A stretch of DNA of 32,960 nucleotides from Acidobacteriota bacterium. GTDB lineage: Bacteria > Acidobacteriota > Terriglobia > Terriglobales > Acidobacteriaceae. The position numbers and the translations under genes are program-made. Positions 21,260-29,741 of this stretch are shown here, in pieces; the stretch's first letter is position 1; the number at the start of each line of letters is the position of its first letter. The notes beneath the pieces are model-generated. The model was given only the letters and a program-made list of their open reading frames with translations, had not been told where the DNA came from and did no database searches. Location: the NCBI GenBank assembly GCA_003225005.1, contig QIAN01000362.1, positions 1 to 32,960 on the forward strand, written 5' to 3'.

Positions 21260-23395
21260 TCACCACACACGGCAGGCATTCGCTCTTACCATGCGTTGTC
21301 CCGCTTTGCAGCCAAAGGCTTGCTGGAACTCCGCCATGTTCGAGACCACATTGTCGATACGGAATACGGGCAAGGAATGTGGGTTACTGGTGACGATGAG
21401 TCGCGCAACCTCGGGCCGCACGTTGGTACACCACGAGTAAGCGTTCGAAAGGAAGAATCGCTGACGGTAAGTCCAGCCGTCGTCGCCTTTGTCGTCCAGC
21501 GACTTGCCCTGCTGCTTGAGTGAGGCTTCGAGAGCGTTCAGCGTGAGACGAATCCCGCCGTTGTCGGCTGTATCTTCACCCTGAGTCAGCAGGCCATTCT
21601 GTTTCACTCCAGGGCCTGCCTCGGGCACTTCCTGCGTGTATTCGTCGGAGATGCATTTGCCGCGCTCGTCATACTGCTTGGCATCTTCCGCAGTCCACCA
21701 GTCCCGGAGGTTACCATGAGCGTCGAACTTGCGTCCCTGATCGTCGAAGCCATGAATAATCTCGTGTCCAATGACCATACCGATGGCGCCGTAATTCACG
21801 GAGTCGTCTTTCCCCTGCTCAAAGAAGGGCGGCTGCAAAATGCCAGCAGGGAAGTTGATGGTGTTCAACTGTGGATCGTAATAGGCGTTGATTGTGGGCG
21901 GAGTCATCGTCCACTCGCTGCGGTCCACCGGTTTGCCGACTTTGGCCACCCAGCGCTCGAACTCAAACGACGACGCTTGTCCCACGTTAGCGAGATAGCT
22001 GTCGCGCGCGATCTTCACGCTCGAATAATCCCGCCAGTGTGACGGGTAACCGATTTTGTCTTCGATACCCTTGAGCTTCGTGATGGCCTGTTCCTTGGTG
22101 GCTTGAGACATCCAGGAAACACTCTCAATGTCCTGGCTCAGCGCCTGCTCGATAGCGTGCACCATTTGCAAGGTGCGGGCTTTATTTTCAGGGGGGAAGG
22201 CACGATCAACATAAGCTTGGCCCAAGGCCTCTCCCAGGTCGCGATCGGCGGCGCGTACGCAACGTCTCCAGCGAGGCTGCTGCTGTTCGGCGCCGGCAAG
22301 GGTGTGCGCGAAGAAATCAAAGTTCTCGTCCACCAAGGCTTTATTCAGCTCAGGAGCTGCGCGGTGAATCGCGTGCCAGCGCAGATAAACCTTCCAATGC
22401 TCCAGCGGATGCTCCTGCAGGAGTTTTTCCTCAGCCCGGAAGAAGTCTGGCGAAGTGACGATGTAGTGCTCGGTGGCCGGGGCCTTTACCGCCTTCAGGT
22501 AAACCTCCCAGTCGATCGAAGCCGTGAGTTGGCGTACCTGCGCCAGGCTCATCCGGTTGTTGATGTTCTTGGGGTCGCGCCGCTTGATGTTATCCATCTG
22601 CGCTTTGGCCAGAGCGGTTTCAATTTCGATAACCGTGGCGGCATCGGAACTAGCTTGCGCTTCGGGCTCACCTGCCAGGGCGAACATCTTCTGCAAATGC
22701 TGGCGATATTTGCTTAGAGTTTCGACTGACTTTGCATCGCTGTTCAGATAATAGTCGCGATTGGGAAGACTCAATCCGCCCTGGTCAATTTGCGCCACGA
22801 CTTTCGAGGCGTCGTCGTAATCCTGTTGGCCGGTGAAGCCAAATAACGGCGAATTAGTCTGATTGTCGCTCTGCTCCCACGCGCCCGGAAACACATGGTG
22901 GAGGTCAGCAATTTCGAGCGTGATTTCTTTCTTGGACTTCAAGGCAGCAATTCGGTCCAACTCAGGCTTCAACGGCTTCAGGCCTGCAGCTTCGATGCCA
23001 CTTTCGTCCATGCACGCGGCCCAATAGTCTCCAATCTTCTGCTGTACCGGCCCACGCTTCGCATCGTTGGCACTCGCGGCTTCCAAGGTCTCGCGCAGCA
23101 AATTCTCGTTCCACAACTGCAGGCTGCTCCCCGTTCCCCAGAACACTTGGTCGGGCGGGATCGGATTCGCCGACAACCATTTGCCACATGTGTACTTGTA
23201 GAAGTCATCGCAGGGATCAAGGCTCTTATCGATGGAGTTCGGATCGAAGTGCTCAAGCTTCGGAGCCTTGTCTTGAGTGTCTGCGGCAGAACCCGTGTTA
23301 TTGCGAACGGCGCCGGTTAGGTGGGCAGCCTGCCCCAGCATCACCACAGGCAGGACTAGAGTCAGTGCGAATATTGTACTTCTCGAAACAGACAT
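21260..23395 (-). CDS. M13-family (neprilysin/PepO-like) zinc metalloendopeptidase, exported
   Basis: 711 residues from the ATG at 23395, which has AGAGG five bases upstream. The frame runs back to 23518, but those codons precede the ribosome site. A signal peptide follows the start (R-S-T-I-F-A-L-T-L-V-L-P-V-V-M-L-G-Q-A-A). The N-terminal peptidase M13 domain begins F-D-P-N-S-I-D-K-S-L-D-P-C-D-D-F-Y-K-Y. The zinc site is G-H-E-I-I-H-G-F-D near residue 542, the third ligand block is G-E-D-T-A-D-N-G-G, and I-N-A-Y-Y-D-P lies upstream. It ends C-R-V-W, the family C-terminus. It should degrade small peptides outside the cytoplasm. It is downstream of ppc on the same strand but has its own upstream region. 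Confidence 0.95.
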   Translation of the reverse strand: MSVSRSTIFALTLVLPVVMLGQAAHLTGAVRNNTGSAADTQDKAPKLEHFDPNSIDKSLDPCDDFYKYTCGKWLSANPIPPDQVFWGTGSSLQLWNENLLRETLEAASANDAKRGPVQQKIGDYWAACMDESGIEAAGLKPLKPELDRIAALKSKKEITLEIADLHHVFPGAWEQSDNQTNSPLFGFTGQQDYDDASKVVAQIDQGGLSLPNRDYYLNSDAKSVETLSKYRQHLQKMFALAGEPEAQASSDAATVIEIETALAKAQMDNIKRRDPKNINNRMSLAQVRQLTASIDWEVYLKAVKAPATEHYIVTSPDFFRAEEKLLQEHPLEHWKVYLRWHAIHRAAPELNKALVDENFDFFAHTLAGAEQQQPRWRRCVRAADRDLGEALGQAYVDRAFPPENKARTLQMVHAIEQALSQDIESVSWMSQATKEQAITKLKGIEDKIGYPSHWRDYSSVKIARDSYLANVGQASSFEFERWVAKVGKPVDRSEWTMTPPTINAYYDPQLNTINFPAGILQPPFFEQGKDDSVNYGAIGMVIGHEIIHGFDDQGRKFDAHGNLRDWWTAEDAKQYDERGKCISDEYTQEVPEAGPGVKQNGLLTQGEDTADNGGIRLTLNALEASLKQQGKSLDDKGDDGWTYRQRFFLSNAYSWCTNVRPEVARLIVTSNPHSLPVFRIDNVVSNMAEFQQAFGCKAGQRMVRANACRVW

Positions 23396-23447
23396 TTTGC
23401 CTCTTGGGAAATGCACAATTGCAGGATAGAACAGCATTGGCCGATTG

Positions 23448-23473
23448 CAGGTACGCATAACAGGTACGCATAA
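23448..23473. repeat. 13-bp tandem duplication upstream of the M13 peptidase gene
   Basis: CAGGTACGCATAA occurs twice head to tail, 50-80 bases before the peptidase start. It may be a binding-site pair in the promoter region or a recent slippage duplication. Confidence 0.6.
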
Positions 23474-23619
23474 GGAGAGGATCGAGTTCCACGCTGGCGA
23501 TGAGATCAAACGGCACACCCTGACCTTGTCCCCGACCGACTAACATACTACAGACGAACAGCCCAGCGGTTAGTTAGCGTGCAGGTTGGACCCGGGGCGG
23601 GTGGACGGATTTTCTCCTC

Positions 23620-26394
23620 CTAGCCGGTGTTGTGCAAACCTGAAGCGATACCGTTGATGGTCGCTCCCAGCGCGTAGTCGAGATCAGCATTGGACTGACC
23701 CTCCCGCTTGCGCCGCAAGAGTTCTACTTGAATCAGGCTCATGGGATCCACATACGGGTTGCGCAGCCTAATCGATCGCGCCAGAACCCGGTTGCCAGCA
23801 AGCAGTTCGCGCTGTTTTGCGATGCGCAGAAGCATGCGCCGGGTTCGCAGGAATTCGGCTTCGAGCATGGTGAAAACTCGCTTGCGCAGAGCCGCATTGG
23901 TCACCAATTCGGAATAGACACGGGAGATATTCAAGTCTGCCTTCGCCATTCCCAGCTCAACGTTGCGCAACAAATCTGAGAACAAACGAAAATTCCGCAT
24001 CATTTCCCGTAACAACTCCTCGTGGCCGGCTCCCTTCTTCGCGAAGCCTTCGAGCGCGTAGCCGACGCCGAACCATGCCGGCACGGCATGCCGGCTCTGC
24101 ATCCAGCCGAAGACCCAGGGAATCGCACGCAGGTCCTCCAAACGCCTTCCCTCAGGCCTTCGTGACGGCCGGGACCCGATACGGGCGGTATCCAGTTCGT
24201 TCACCGGCGTGGCCTGCTCGAAATATTCCATCACTTCAGGATCTTCCGCGATGCACCGGCGGTAGAACTTGTAGGCTTCTTCTGACATCTCTTCCATTGC
24301 GGCTTCCCAGCGTGGATCGTCGCCCGCGGCCTGGCCGCGTTTCCGCGTGAGCGCTTCGAGACTGGCCGCAATCATCAATTCCAGGTTCCACTCAGCCAAG
24401 ACCGGTTCGGCATACTTCCAGTTGAGGACTTCTCCCTGCTCCGTAATGCGGATGCGACCAGAGAAGCAACCTTCCGGCTGCGCCAAAATTGCAGAGTGGG
24501 TGGGGCCACCGCCGCGTCCCACGGTGCCTCCGCGGCCATGAAACAACTGTAATTTCACTCCGCATTCGTCAGCTACGCGCTGGAGTTCGCGATGAGTCTG
24601 GTACAGTTCCCAAATGCTGGTCAGCATTCCTCCGTCCTTGTTGGAGTCTGAGTAGCCCAGCATGACCTCTTGCCAGCGACCCCACGAGTCGAGGAGCGAT
24701 TGATATTCGGGCCTGGCCCAGAGTGCGCGCACGATCGATCCAGCCCGGCGCAGCGACTCGATGGACTCGAACAAAGGTACCGGCATCAGGCCAGGGTCGT
24801 GTGCAGATCCGGAGGCAACCACCCCGCACGCTTCGGCCAGGTGGAGGACGTTCAGAATATCGTCCTCAGATTCCGCTCCGCTGATGATGTAGTTACAAAT
24901 TGATTGATGGGGATAATTCTTCTTAATCTGAGCGATGGTTATGAAGGTCTCGAGCACGTCACGGCTTGATGGGGATGCAGTCTCGCGAACCTGCTGCAAT
25001 CCTTGATTGCCGGACAGCGCAGGCGCCAGTTCGGCCCATGCTTGCGCGTGAGCACGGGCATGTTGACGGATGTCGAGAGTGTGCAGATGAAAACCAAAAG
25101 TCCATACCTTCCGAAGAAGAGGATCAACCAGACTCTTGGCTAGCCTCTGACCGTGATTCGCCCGTAGGCTATCTCTCATCAGCACTAGGTCTTGTGCAAA
25201 CTCGGTAGCGCTGCTATAGGAATCTGAATCGCTCGCCCGCCCGTTGCTGTGCTGCAGCCGGTGCAACACGAAAGAAAGGAATCGGCGATAGCTTTCACTC
25301 CGGTTGTGTTCTCCCCACAGTAGATGAACGCCGGGTGTCGTGCGCCCATAATCGTCCAGGCGTGACAGCATCTCTTCTGACGCGCTTACCTGTCGTAGTG
25401 ACGAGCTCAGCCCGTCACTCAACTCCCGAACATCGCGAGCGTACTCTGCCAGTATCAGCGACCGCGCAAGTCCAAGGGCATTGCAGATAGATTCTGGCTT
25501 GACCATAGGATTGCCATCACGATCGCCGCCGATCCACGACCCGAAGCGCACGATGTTGGGCACTTCGGCCTCGTCCAGGCGGATACGAAAAACGTCTCGG
25601 AAAGAGTCGCCTATTTCGCCGTAAATTCCAGGAAGGGCTTCGAATAAAGCGAGCTTGAAGTAACGCAACCCCATGCGGATTTCATCGTCGACAGTTGGCT
25701 TTGTCAATCGAACTTCATCGGTCTGCCACAGCGCGGTAATTTCTGTGCGGATCGCGTCTTCGCAGGCGAGTGCCTCGCCAGCGCTAAGCGGAACATGATC
25801 AAGACGCTCCAATTGCTCGGCGATCCGGCGGCGCTTGAGCAGCACAGTTTGACGCGCTACCTCCGTAGGATGGGCAGTGAATACTGGCATGATCGACAGA
25901 GGTGCGAGTGCCGCAAGCGCTTGCTCGCCAGATATGCCGGCCTCCTTCATGCGCAGCAACGTACCGTGGAATGATCCGGCTGGTGGCTGGTGCTGCCCGC
26001 CTAACTTGCCAGCCCTCCGCCTGCGTTTGCGATGGTTAGTCTCGGCCAGGTTGGTCAATTCGAAATAAATAGCGAATGCCTTCGTGACTTGATAGGCCTT
26101 GTCCAGGTCCATCTGCGAAACCACCGTTCGTGCTTCGCTCAGGAGCTTTCCCGAGGGATCACCGGTAGCCTGAGTTCGCGTCCGATTCCGAATCAGCAAC
26201 TGCCGGAGTTGTTCCACCAGGGCAAACAGATCCTCCCCCGCCTGATCAACGAGTACTGTTCCCAGTAGTGTTCCCAGCGAGCGCACATCTTGTCGCAGAG
26301 GATTGTCCTTGGAGGCATCGTCTGACCCGGCCTTTAACTCGGCGAGGCGGACTTCCTGGTCCTCAACTCTCCATAATGGTTTGCGCCGATTCAT
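23620..26394 (-). CDS. ppc: Phosphoenolpyruvate carboxylase
   Basis: 924 residues, complete. It carboxylates PEP with bicarbonate to oxaloacetate, refilling the TCA cycle and feeding aspartate, and so indirectly LysC. Key blocks are V-F-T-A-H-P-T-E-V-A at 171-180 with the catalytic His175, L-G-Y-S-D-S-N-K-D-G-G near residue 580, and F-H-G-R-G-G-T-V-G-R-G-G-G-P near 618. The C-terminus ends N-T-G, the conserved terminal Gly of the family. ATG start. It follows phoU on the same strand after about 160 bases, and a shared transcript is possible. The short basic stretch R-K-R-R-R-R near residue 123 is a variable surface loop. Confidence 0.97.
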   Translation of the reverse strand: MNRRKPLWRVEDQEVRLAELKAGSDDASKDNPLRQDVRSLGTLLGTVLVDQAGEDLFALVEQLRQLLIRNRTRTQATGDPSGKLLSEARTVVSQMDLDKAYQVTKAFAIYFELTNLAETNHRKRRRRAGKLGGQHQPPAGSFHGTLLRMKEAGISGEQALAALAPLSIMPVFTAHPTEVARQTVLLKRRRIAEQLERLDHVPLSAGEALACEDAIRTEITALWQTDEVRLTKPTVDDEIRMGLRYFKLALFEALPGIYGEIGDSFRDVFRIRLDEAEVPNIVRFGSWIGGDRDGNPMVKPESICNALGLARSLILAEYARDVRELSDGLSSSLRQVSASEEMLSRLDDYGRTTPGVHLLWGEHNRSESYRRFLSFVLHRLQHSNGRASDSDSYSSATEFAQDLVLMRDSLRANHGQRLAKSLVDPLLRKVWTFGFHLHTLDIRQHARAHAQAWAELAPALSGNQGLQQVRETASPSSRDVLETFITIAQIKKNYPHQSICNYIISGAESEDDILNVLHLAEACGVVASGSAHDPGLMPVPLFESIESLRRAGSIVRALWARPEYQSLLDSWGRWQEVMLGYSDSNKDGGMLTSIWELYQTHRELQRVADECGVKLQLFHGRGGTVGRGGGPTHSAILAQPEGCFSGRIRITEQGEVLNWKYAEPVLAEWNLELMIAASLEALTRKRGQAAGDDPRWEAAMEEMSEEAYKFYRRCIAEDPEVMEYFEQATPVNELDTARIGSRPSRRPEGRRLEDLRAIPWVFGWMQSRHAVPAWFGVGYALEGFAKKGAGHEELLREMMRNFRLFSDLLRNVELGMAKADLNISRVYSELVTNAALRKRVFTMLEAEFLRTRRMLLRIAKQRELLAGNRVLARSIRLRNPYVDPMSLIQVELLRRKREGQSNADLDYALGATINGIASGLHNTG

Positions 26395-26555
26395 GCGAAT
26401 GCACGGTTCATGGATATACGACAGGATAAATCAGTTTTCGGATAGCACTGATGCGTGCGGCCATCTTTCAATCTATAGCGCAGCGCCTGCTGCCCGAAGA
26501 GCAGAGACTGGAGGAAGCGACAGCGAAGGAGAGCGCAGGCCGCTGGGTCCAAGCA

Positions 26556-27326
26556 CTAGCTGGACGCCCGTTTCTTTGGCAGATGCCGCAGACTGTGGCC
26601 TTCGATCAGGCTGTAGAGTTCCTCAGCGAGGTTGGTGGTGTGATCGCCGGCGCGCTCCAGGGCTTGGGCCATTAGAAGTATTTCAAAACTGGTCGTATCG
26701 TTTTGTGGCACATTGGCAGCGAGGTGCTTTTGGAACAAAGTGTGGCAAACGCTGTCTATCTCTTTGTCCATCTGTAGGACCGAACGGGCACAATCCAGGT
26801 CGAGGCTGACGAACCCCCGATGGATGAGATCGAGCATGTCTCGCAAGGTGACGGACATCCCCACCAGTTGGCGCGTATCGGAAGCCGGCCACTTCGCGCT
26901 CCGAGATTGCACCCGCAGTGCCACACTCATCACCAGATCGCCAATGCGCTCGAGGTCGGTGATGCACTTCAAGCTGGCCAATAACTGACGCGCGCGCGCC
27001 TCATTAACTTTTGTGATAGCTGCGGGCAAGCGCTCATCGATCTGGCGCTCAATCAGGTCTAACTCTTTCTCGCAATCCTTGATCGCCAGGAAAGCCATGC
27101 GCGAAGAGTTGGTCAGCAGATCGCGCACGTTGAAGGCGGCATCGCGGGCGATTAGACAAGCTTTCATCGCCAGACGCGCAAGGTCGTCGAGGGAACCGGC
27201 GTTTTTTGCCGCCCCCTTGCTTTTCACGGCGGTCCGCGTCTTCTGAGTTCTGGCTGCCGAACTGCTGCTGTTCTCAGTAATCTCGTCCGCTTCTGCTGAC
27301 GTTCGGGCTGAGACTTTGCCGGGCAT
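26556..27326 (-). CDS. phoU: PhoU-family phosphate signalling protein
   Basis: About 256 residues from the ATG at 27326. The frame is open to 27440, but the extra 38 residues are unlike the family. After a Ser/Thr/Ala/Lys-rich N-terminal extension of about 45 residues there are two PhoU three-helix repeats, with C-E-K-E-L-D-L-I-E-R-Q-I-D-E and C-I-T-D-L-E-R-I-G-D-L in the first and the matching A-Q-A-L-E-R-A-G-D-H-T-T-N-L-A-E-E in the second. The conserved E/D-x-x-x-D clusters would bind metal. PhoU damps PhoR-PhoB signalling and Pst phosphate uptake, but no pst or phoRB genes lie in the window. It is divergent from the DinB-like gene. Confidence 0.9.
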   Translation of the reverse strand: MPGKVSARTSAEADEITENSSSSAARTQKTRTAVKSKGAAKNAGSLDDLARLAMKACLIARDAAFNVRDLLTNSSRMAFLAIKDCEKELDLIERQIDERLPAAITKVNEARARQLLASLKCITDLERIGDLVMSVALRVQSRSAKWPASDTRQLVGMSVTLRDMLDLIHRGFVSLDLDCARSVLQMDKEIDSVCHTLFQKHLAANVPQNDTTSFEILLMAQALERAGDHTTNLAEELYSLIEGHSLRHLPKKRASS

Positions 27327-27487
27327 GTTGATGGCGAGGAATGCAGATCGCCGACGAAGATAGTATGCCTCACCGGCGCTCAGGGCAGTGTAATCCAGAA
27401 TTGTGAAAGAATGATTAAAAGCATAACGGGCGACCGGCAATCCTGCGTGAACTTTTCAGCGTTCGTGTGCGAGATACCAGGCTTGTG

Positions 27488-27958
27488 ATGGGACTACTCG
27501 ATCTTCTGCGACGTCAGTTTGCCTACGATGATTGGGCGAACCGTGAGGTGCTTGCCGGCCTACGTGCCTGCGGAATCACGACCGGACGGCCGGTGCAGCT
27601 GATGGCCCATATTTTTTCCGCCGAGCGACTCTGGCTGGAGCGGTTGAAACATCAACCGCAGAGTCTTCCCGTTTGGCCCGAATTTAGCCTCGACCAGTGC
27701 CAGGCGGAAGCCGCAGAGTTGGACTGTCTTTGGCGACCCTACCTAAATCAGACTTCACCCTCATTGCTTTCCGAAGAGATCGCATATCAGAACAGCAAAG
27801 GGGAAGCTTGGACCAGCACGGTCGAAGACATTCTTACTCACGTGGTCATGCACTCGGCGTATCATCGCGGCCAGATCGCAAGCGACATGCGCGCCCATGG
27901 CCATACTCCCGCTTACACGGACTTCATTCATGCTCTGCGACAGGGACTGGTTGAGTAG
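27488..27958 (+). CDS. DinB-family (DUF664-like) putative metal-dependent enzyme
   Basis: About 156 residues from the ATG at 27488; a GTG at 27467 would add seven. This is a four-helix bundle of the DinB/YfiT type. F-A-Y-D-D-W-A-N-R-E-V-L opens the fold, followed by M-A-H-I-F-S-A-E with the first His ligand and T-H-V-V-M-H-S-A-Y-H-R-G-Q-I with the other two. Members include thiol-dependent transferases (for example bacillithiol transferases) and proteins of unknown role. Despite the name, it is unrelated to the DinB polymerase and need not belong to the SOS response. The next gene starts 33 bases downstream on the same strand. Confidence 0.88.
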   Translation: MGLLDLLRRQFAYDDWANREVLAGLRACGITTGRPVQLMAHIFSAERLWLERLKHQPQSLPVWPEFSLDQCQAEAAELDCLWRPYLNQTSPSLLSEEIAYQNSKGEAWTSTVEDILTHVVMHSAYHRGQIASDMRAHGHTPAYTDFIHALRQGLVE

Positions 27959-27991
27959 GCTGCACGAAGTGGCCAGTGATGAGCTAGCTCT

Positions 27992-28415
27992 ATGGAAGGC
28001 CGAAGCGTATACGTGTTTACCGCCCTGCAAGTGGTTGCGGCCGCGACTCTTTTGTGGTTTCTGATCAGTTGGGCGGCGCCGTGGAATATAGAACGCTGGG
28101 TTGGATCGGTGCTGGTCGTAGTGGGCGTAGCCTTTGTCGGAATGGCCCGCTGCCAGCTCGGGAAATCATTTTCCATCAGGCCGGAGGCCAGAGAACTTGT
28201 CGCTCATGGGCTCTACTCGAAAATCCGCAACCCCATTTACGTCTTCGGCTCAATGATCATTCTCGGCTTGATCCTCGTGCTGCAGAAGCCGGTTTTATGG
28301 GTTGGTCTCGCTGCCGTAGTTGCTATCCACTATCCGCGCCCGGCGTGAAGCGCGTGTACTGGAAGAAGCCTTCGGGGACTCCTACCGGGAGTACCGTCGC
28401 AAGACTTGGTTTTGA
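27992..28415 (+). pseudogene. Isoprenylcysteine carboxyl methyltransferase-like membrane protein, frameshifted near the 3' end
   Basis: The first frame (27992-28348) encodes three or more hydrophobic segments and the family motif E-L-V-A-H-G-L-Y-S-K-I-R-N-P-I-Y, the cofactor-binding region of the ICMT/PEMT-type methyltransferases. It then stops early after I-H-Y-P-R-P-A. One base out of register, from 28335, the expected C-terminus continues: R-A-R-R-E-A-R-V-L-E-E-A-F-G, then Y-R-E-Y-R-R-K-T-W-F, stop at 28415. A single-base insertion around 28331-28335 restores a full-length protein of about 140 residues. It is either a recent pseudogene or a sequencing error; programmed shifting is less likely because no slippery heptamer was seen. 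Confidence 0.8.
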
Positions 28416-28453
28416 AGGCGTGATTTTGAGTGACGAGGCCCGCACCCCGGCCT

Positions 28454-28482
28454 TTGCCCTCGCTGCCGTGAACACGTAATAT
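28454..28482 (+). promoter_or_regulatory. Candidate promoter of the kelch-type gene
   Basis: TTGCCC (28454-28459), 17-base spacer, TAATAT (28477-28482), then seven bases to the ATG at 28490 with no Shine-Dalgarno. The geometry is the same as at the Cys leader and gltB, so the mRNA may be leaderless. Confidence 0.4.
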
Positions 28483-28489
28483 CTCACCA

Positions 28490-29524
28490 ATGAAAAAATT
28501 CTTTGGCTTTTTAATGCTGTTGCTCGGTGCGGCAGGTGTACTAGGTGCGAATGAACCCAAGCTTCCGTCGATGCCCGCCGCCGTGTCCAGCAATGCCGTC
28601 GCCAGTTTGAAGAATGGGCTCGAACTTTTCTCGCTGATGGGGGTCGGTCCCAAAAAAGCTTGGGATGACATCACGAATCAGGTTTACATCATGCACTTGG
28701 CCTCCGGGAAATGGAGCGAAGGCCGCCCCGTGCCGGGAGTCGCCGGTCGGCTTGGTGCGTCTGCTGCCGGGGCGAAGGGAGTGATCATTCTCCTGGGAGG
28801 ATACGTGGTTGACGGTCAGGGTGGCGAGATGACGGTCGCCGATGTGAACCTGTATTCGCCTTTCGACCGCCGCTGGTACAGCGGCAAAGAAATTCCTATC
28901 CCAGTCGACAGCGCGGTCGTCGGTGTTTTTCGCGATCGCTATGTCTACCTCATCGGAGGCAGGTCGAATAGGCTCTTGGTGAACAACGTGCAGGTCTACG
29001 ACGCGGAGAAAGATTCTTGGAGTCAGGCCACAGCGTTGCCGGGAACGGCGGTCTTCGGCCACGCTGGCGGGCTGGCGGACGATACCATTGTTTACCTGGA
29101 TGGTGCTATGAGGAGTACCACCTCGGGAGCACCTTATGTCGCTTCCGCAGAGTGCTGGCTGGGCAAGATTGACCACAAGGATCCGACCAAGATCGATTGG
29201 AGCAAGCTGCCTGCCCATCCTGGCCCGGCGCATTTTGGCATTGCCGCAGGTGAGAAAGAACATAAAGTTCTGTTCTCCGGCGGTACCGCGAGTCCGCACA
29301 ACTTCAAAGGCATTGGTTATGACGGCCAGCCGGCTGAGGCTTCCACCGTGACTTTTGCCTATGATTTGCGCGCAGGCCGATGGGAAACGATCAGCGAAAA
29401 CACACCCGATCCCCGTATGGATAGCCGTCGAATCCTTTCCACGCCGTTGGGCGCTGTCATAATGGGGGGGATGGCTAAGAATCAGGCAGTAACGGCGCGC
29501 GTCACCTTGCTGCCGAAAAAATAG
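28490..29524 (+). CDS. Exported kelch-repeat (beta-propeller) protein
   Basis: 344 residues. The N-terminus K-K-F-F-G-F-L-M-L-L-L-G-A-A-G-V-L-G-A-N is a signal peptide. The body has repeated kelch-type units: V-I-I-L-L-G-G-Y-V-V-D-G, V-Y-L-I-G-G-R-S-N, D-A-E-K-D-S-W-S-Q-A, H-K-V-L-F-S-G-G-T-A, Y-D-L-R-A-G-R-W-E-T and V-I-M-G-G-M-A. Each pairs a Gly-Gly turn with a Trp in the next strand, as in six-bladed kelch propellers such as galactose oxidase or the sialic acid mutarotase NanM. The substrate or partner is unknown. It stands alone. An antisense frame of similar length is a shadow. Confidence 0.82.
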   Translation: MKKFFGFLMLLLGAAGVLGANEPKLPSMPAAVSSNAVASLKNGLELFSLMGVGPKKAWDDITNQVYIMHLASGKWSEGRPVPGVAGRLGASAAGAKGVIILLGGYVVDGQGGEMTVADVNLYSPFDRRWYSGKEIPIPVDSAVVGVFRDRYVYLIGGRSNRLLVNNVQVYDAEKDSWSQATALPGTAVFGHAGGLADDTIVYLDGAMRSTTSGAPYVASAECWLGKIDHKDPTKIDWSKLPAHPGPAHFGIAAGEKEHKVLFSGGTASPHNFKGIGYDGQPAEASTVTFAYDLRAGRWETISENTPDPRMDSRRILSTPLGAVIMGGMAKNQAVTARVTLLPKK

Positions 29525-29620
29525 ACGGTACCGGATTGATCGGAGAGCCACCTTGGTGCCGGTTGACGAGCCACAGGATTCCGTACTAATGTGGGTTTAC
29601 ACCGGAAAGGAGGTGGTCGA

Positions 29621-29686
29621 ATGACAAGTTCTGAATGTGGTAGTAGTTGTGGGAGTCTAAGACCAGGTGAGGTGGCTGAGACTTAG
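29621..29686 (+). CDS. 21-aa Cys-containing small ORF with a perfect Shine-Dalgarno
   Basis: AAAGGAGGTGG, close to a full complement of the 16S rRNA 3' end, lies at 29606-29616, five bases before an ATG. The ORF encodes a 21-residue peptide with Cys6 and Cys10 (E-C-G-S-S-C-G-S) ending R-P-G-E-V-A-E-T. A possible promoter, TTGACG (29563-29568) with TACTAA (29584-29589), lies upstream, though its spacing of 15 is short. The stop codon lies within the 5' arm of an 8-bp hairpin. No gene follows on this strand, so it is not an obvious attenuator. It may be a translated small peptide or the translated part of a regulatory RNA. No family was recognised. Confidence 0.5.
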   Translation: MTSSECGSSCGSLRPGEVAET

Positions 29687-29741
29687 AGCTGGTTGCTCTA
29701 AGCGGGGCTCCGGGCGCATGCGCCTGCGAGCTACAGCCCGC
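29656..29741 (+). ncRNA. Candidate structured RNA with two alternative hairpins and a long GC-rich stem
   Basis: CTTAGAGC (29682-29689) and GCTCTAAG (29695-29702) form a perfect 8-bp hairpin with loop TGGTT. TCTAAG (29656-29661) can instead pair with CTTAGA (29682-29687), so the two helices exclude each other. Next, 29702-29741 forms a long stem: GCGGG with CCCGC, GCTC with GAGC, and CGGGCGC with GCGCCTG, with a short loop and few bulges. Further short helices (GATG/CATC near 29761, GGGAC/GTCCC near 29801-29826) follow. This looks like a folded regulatory or stand-alone RNA; the class is unknown. Confidence 0.4.

Noticed and set aside
28541-29551. 336-codon minus-strand frame opposite the kelch gene
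   Set aside because: Shadow of the kelch frame; no motif and no ribosome site.
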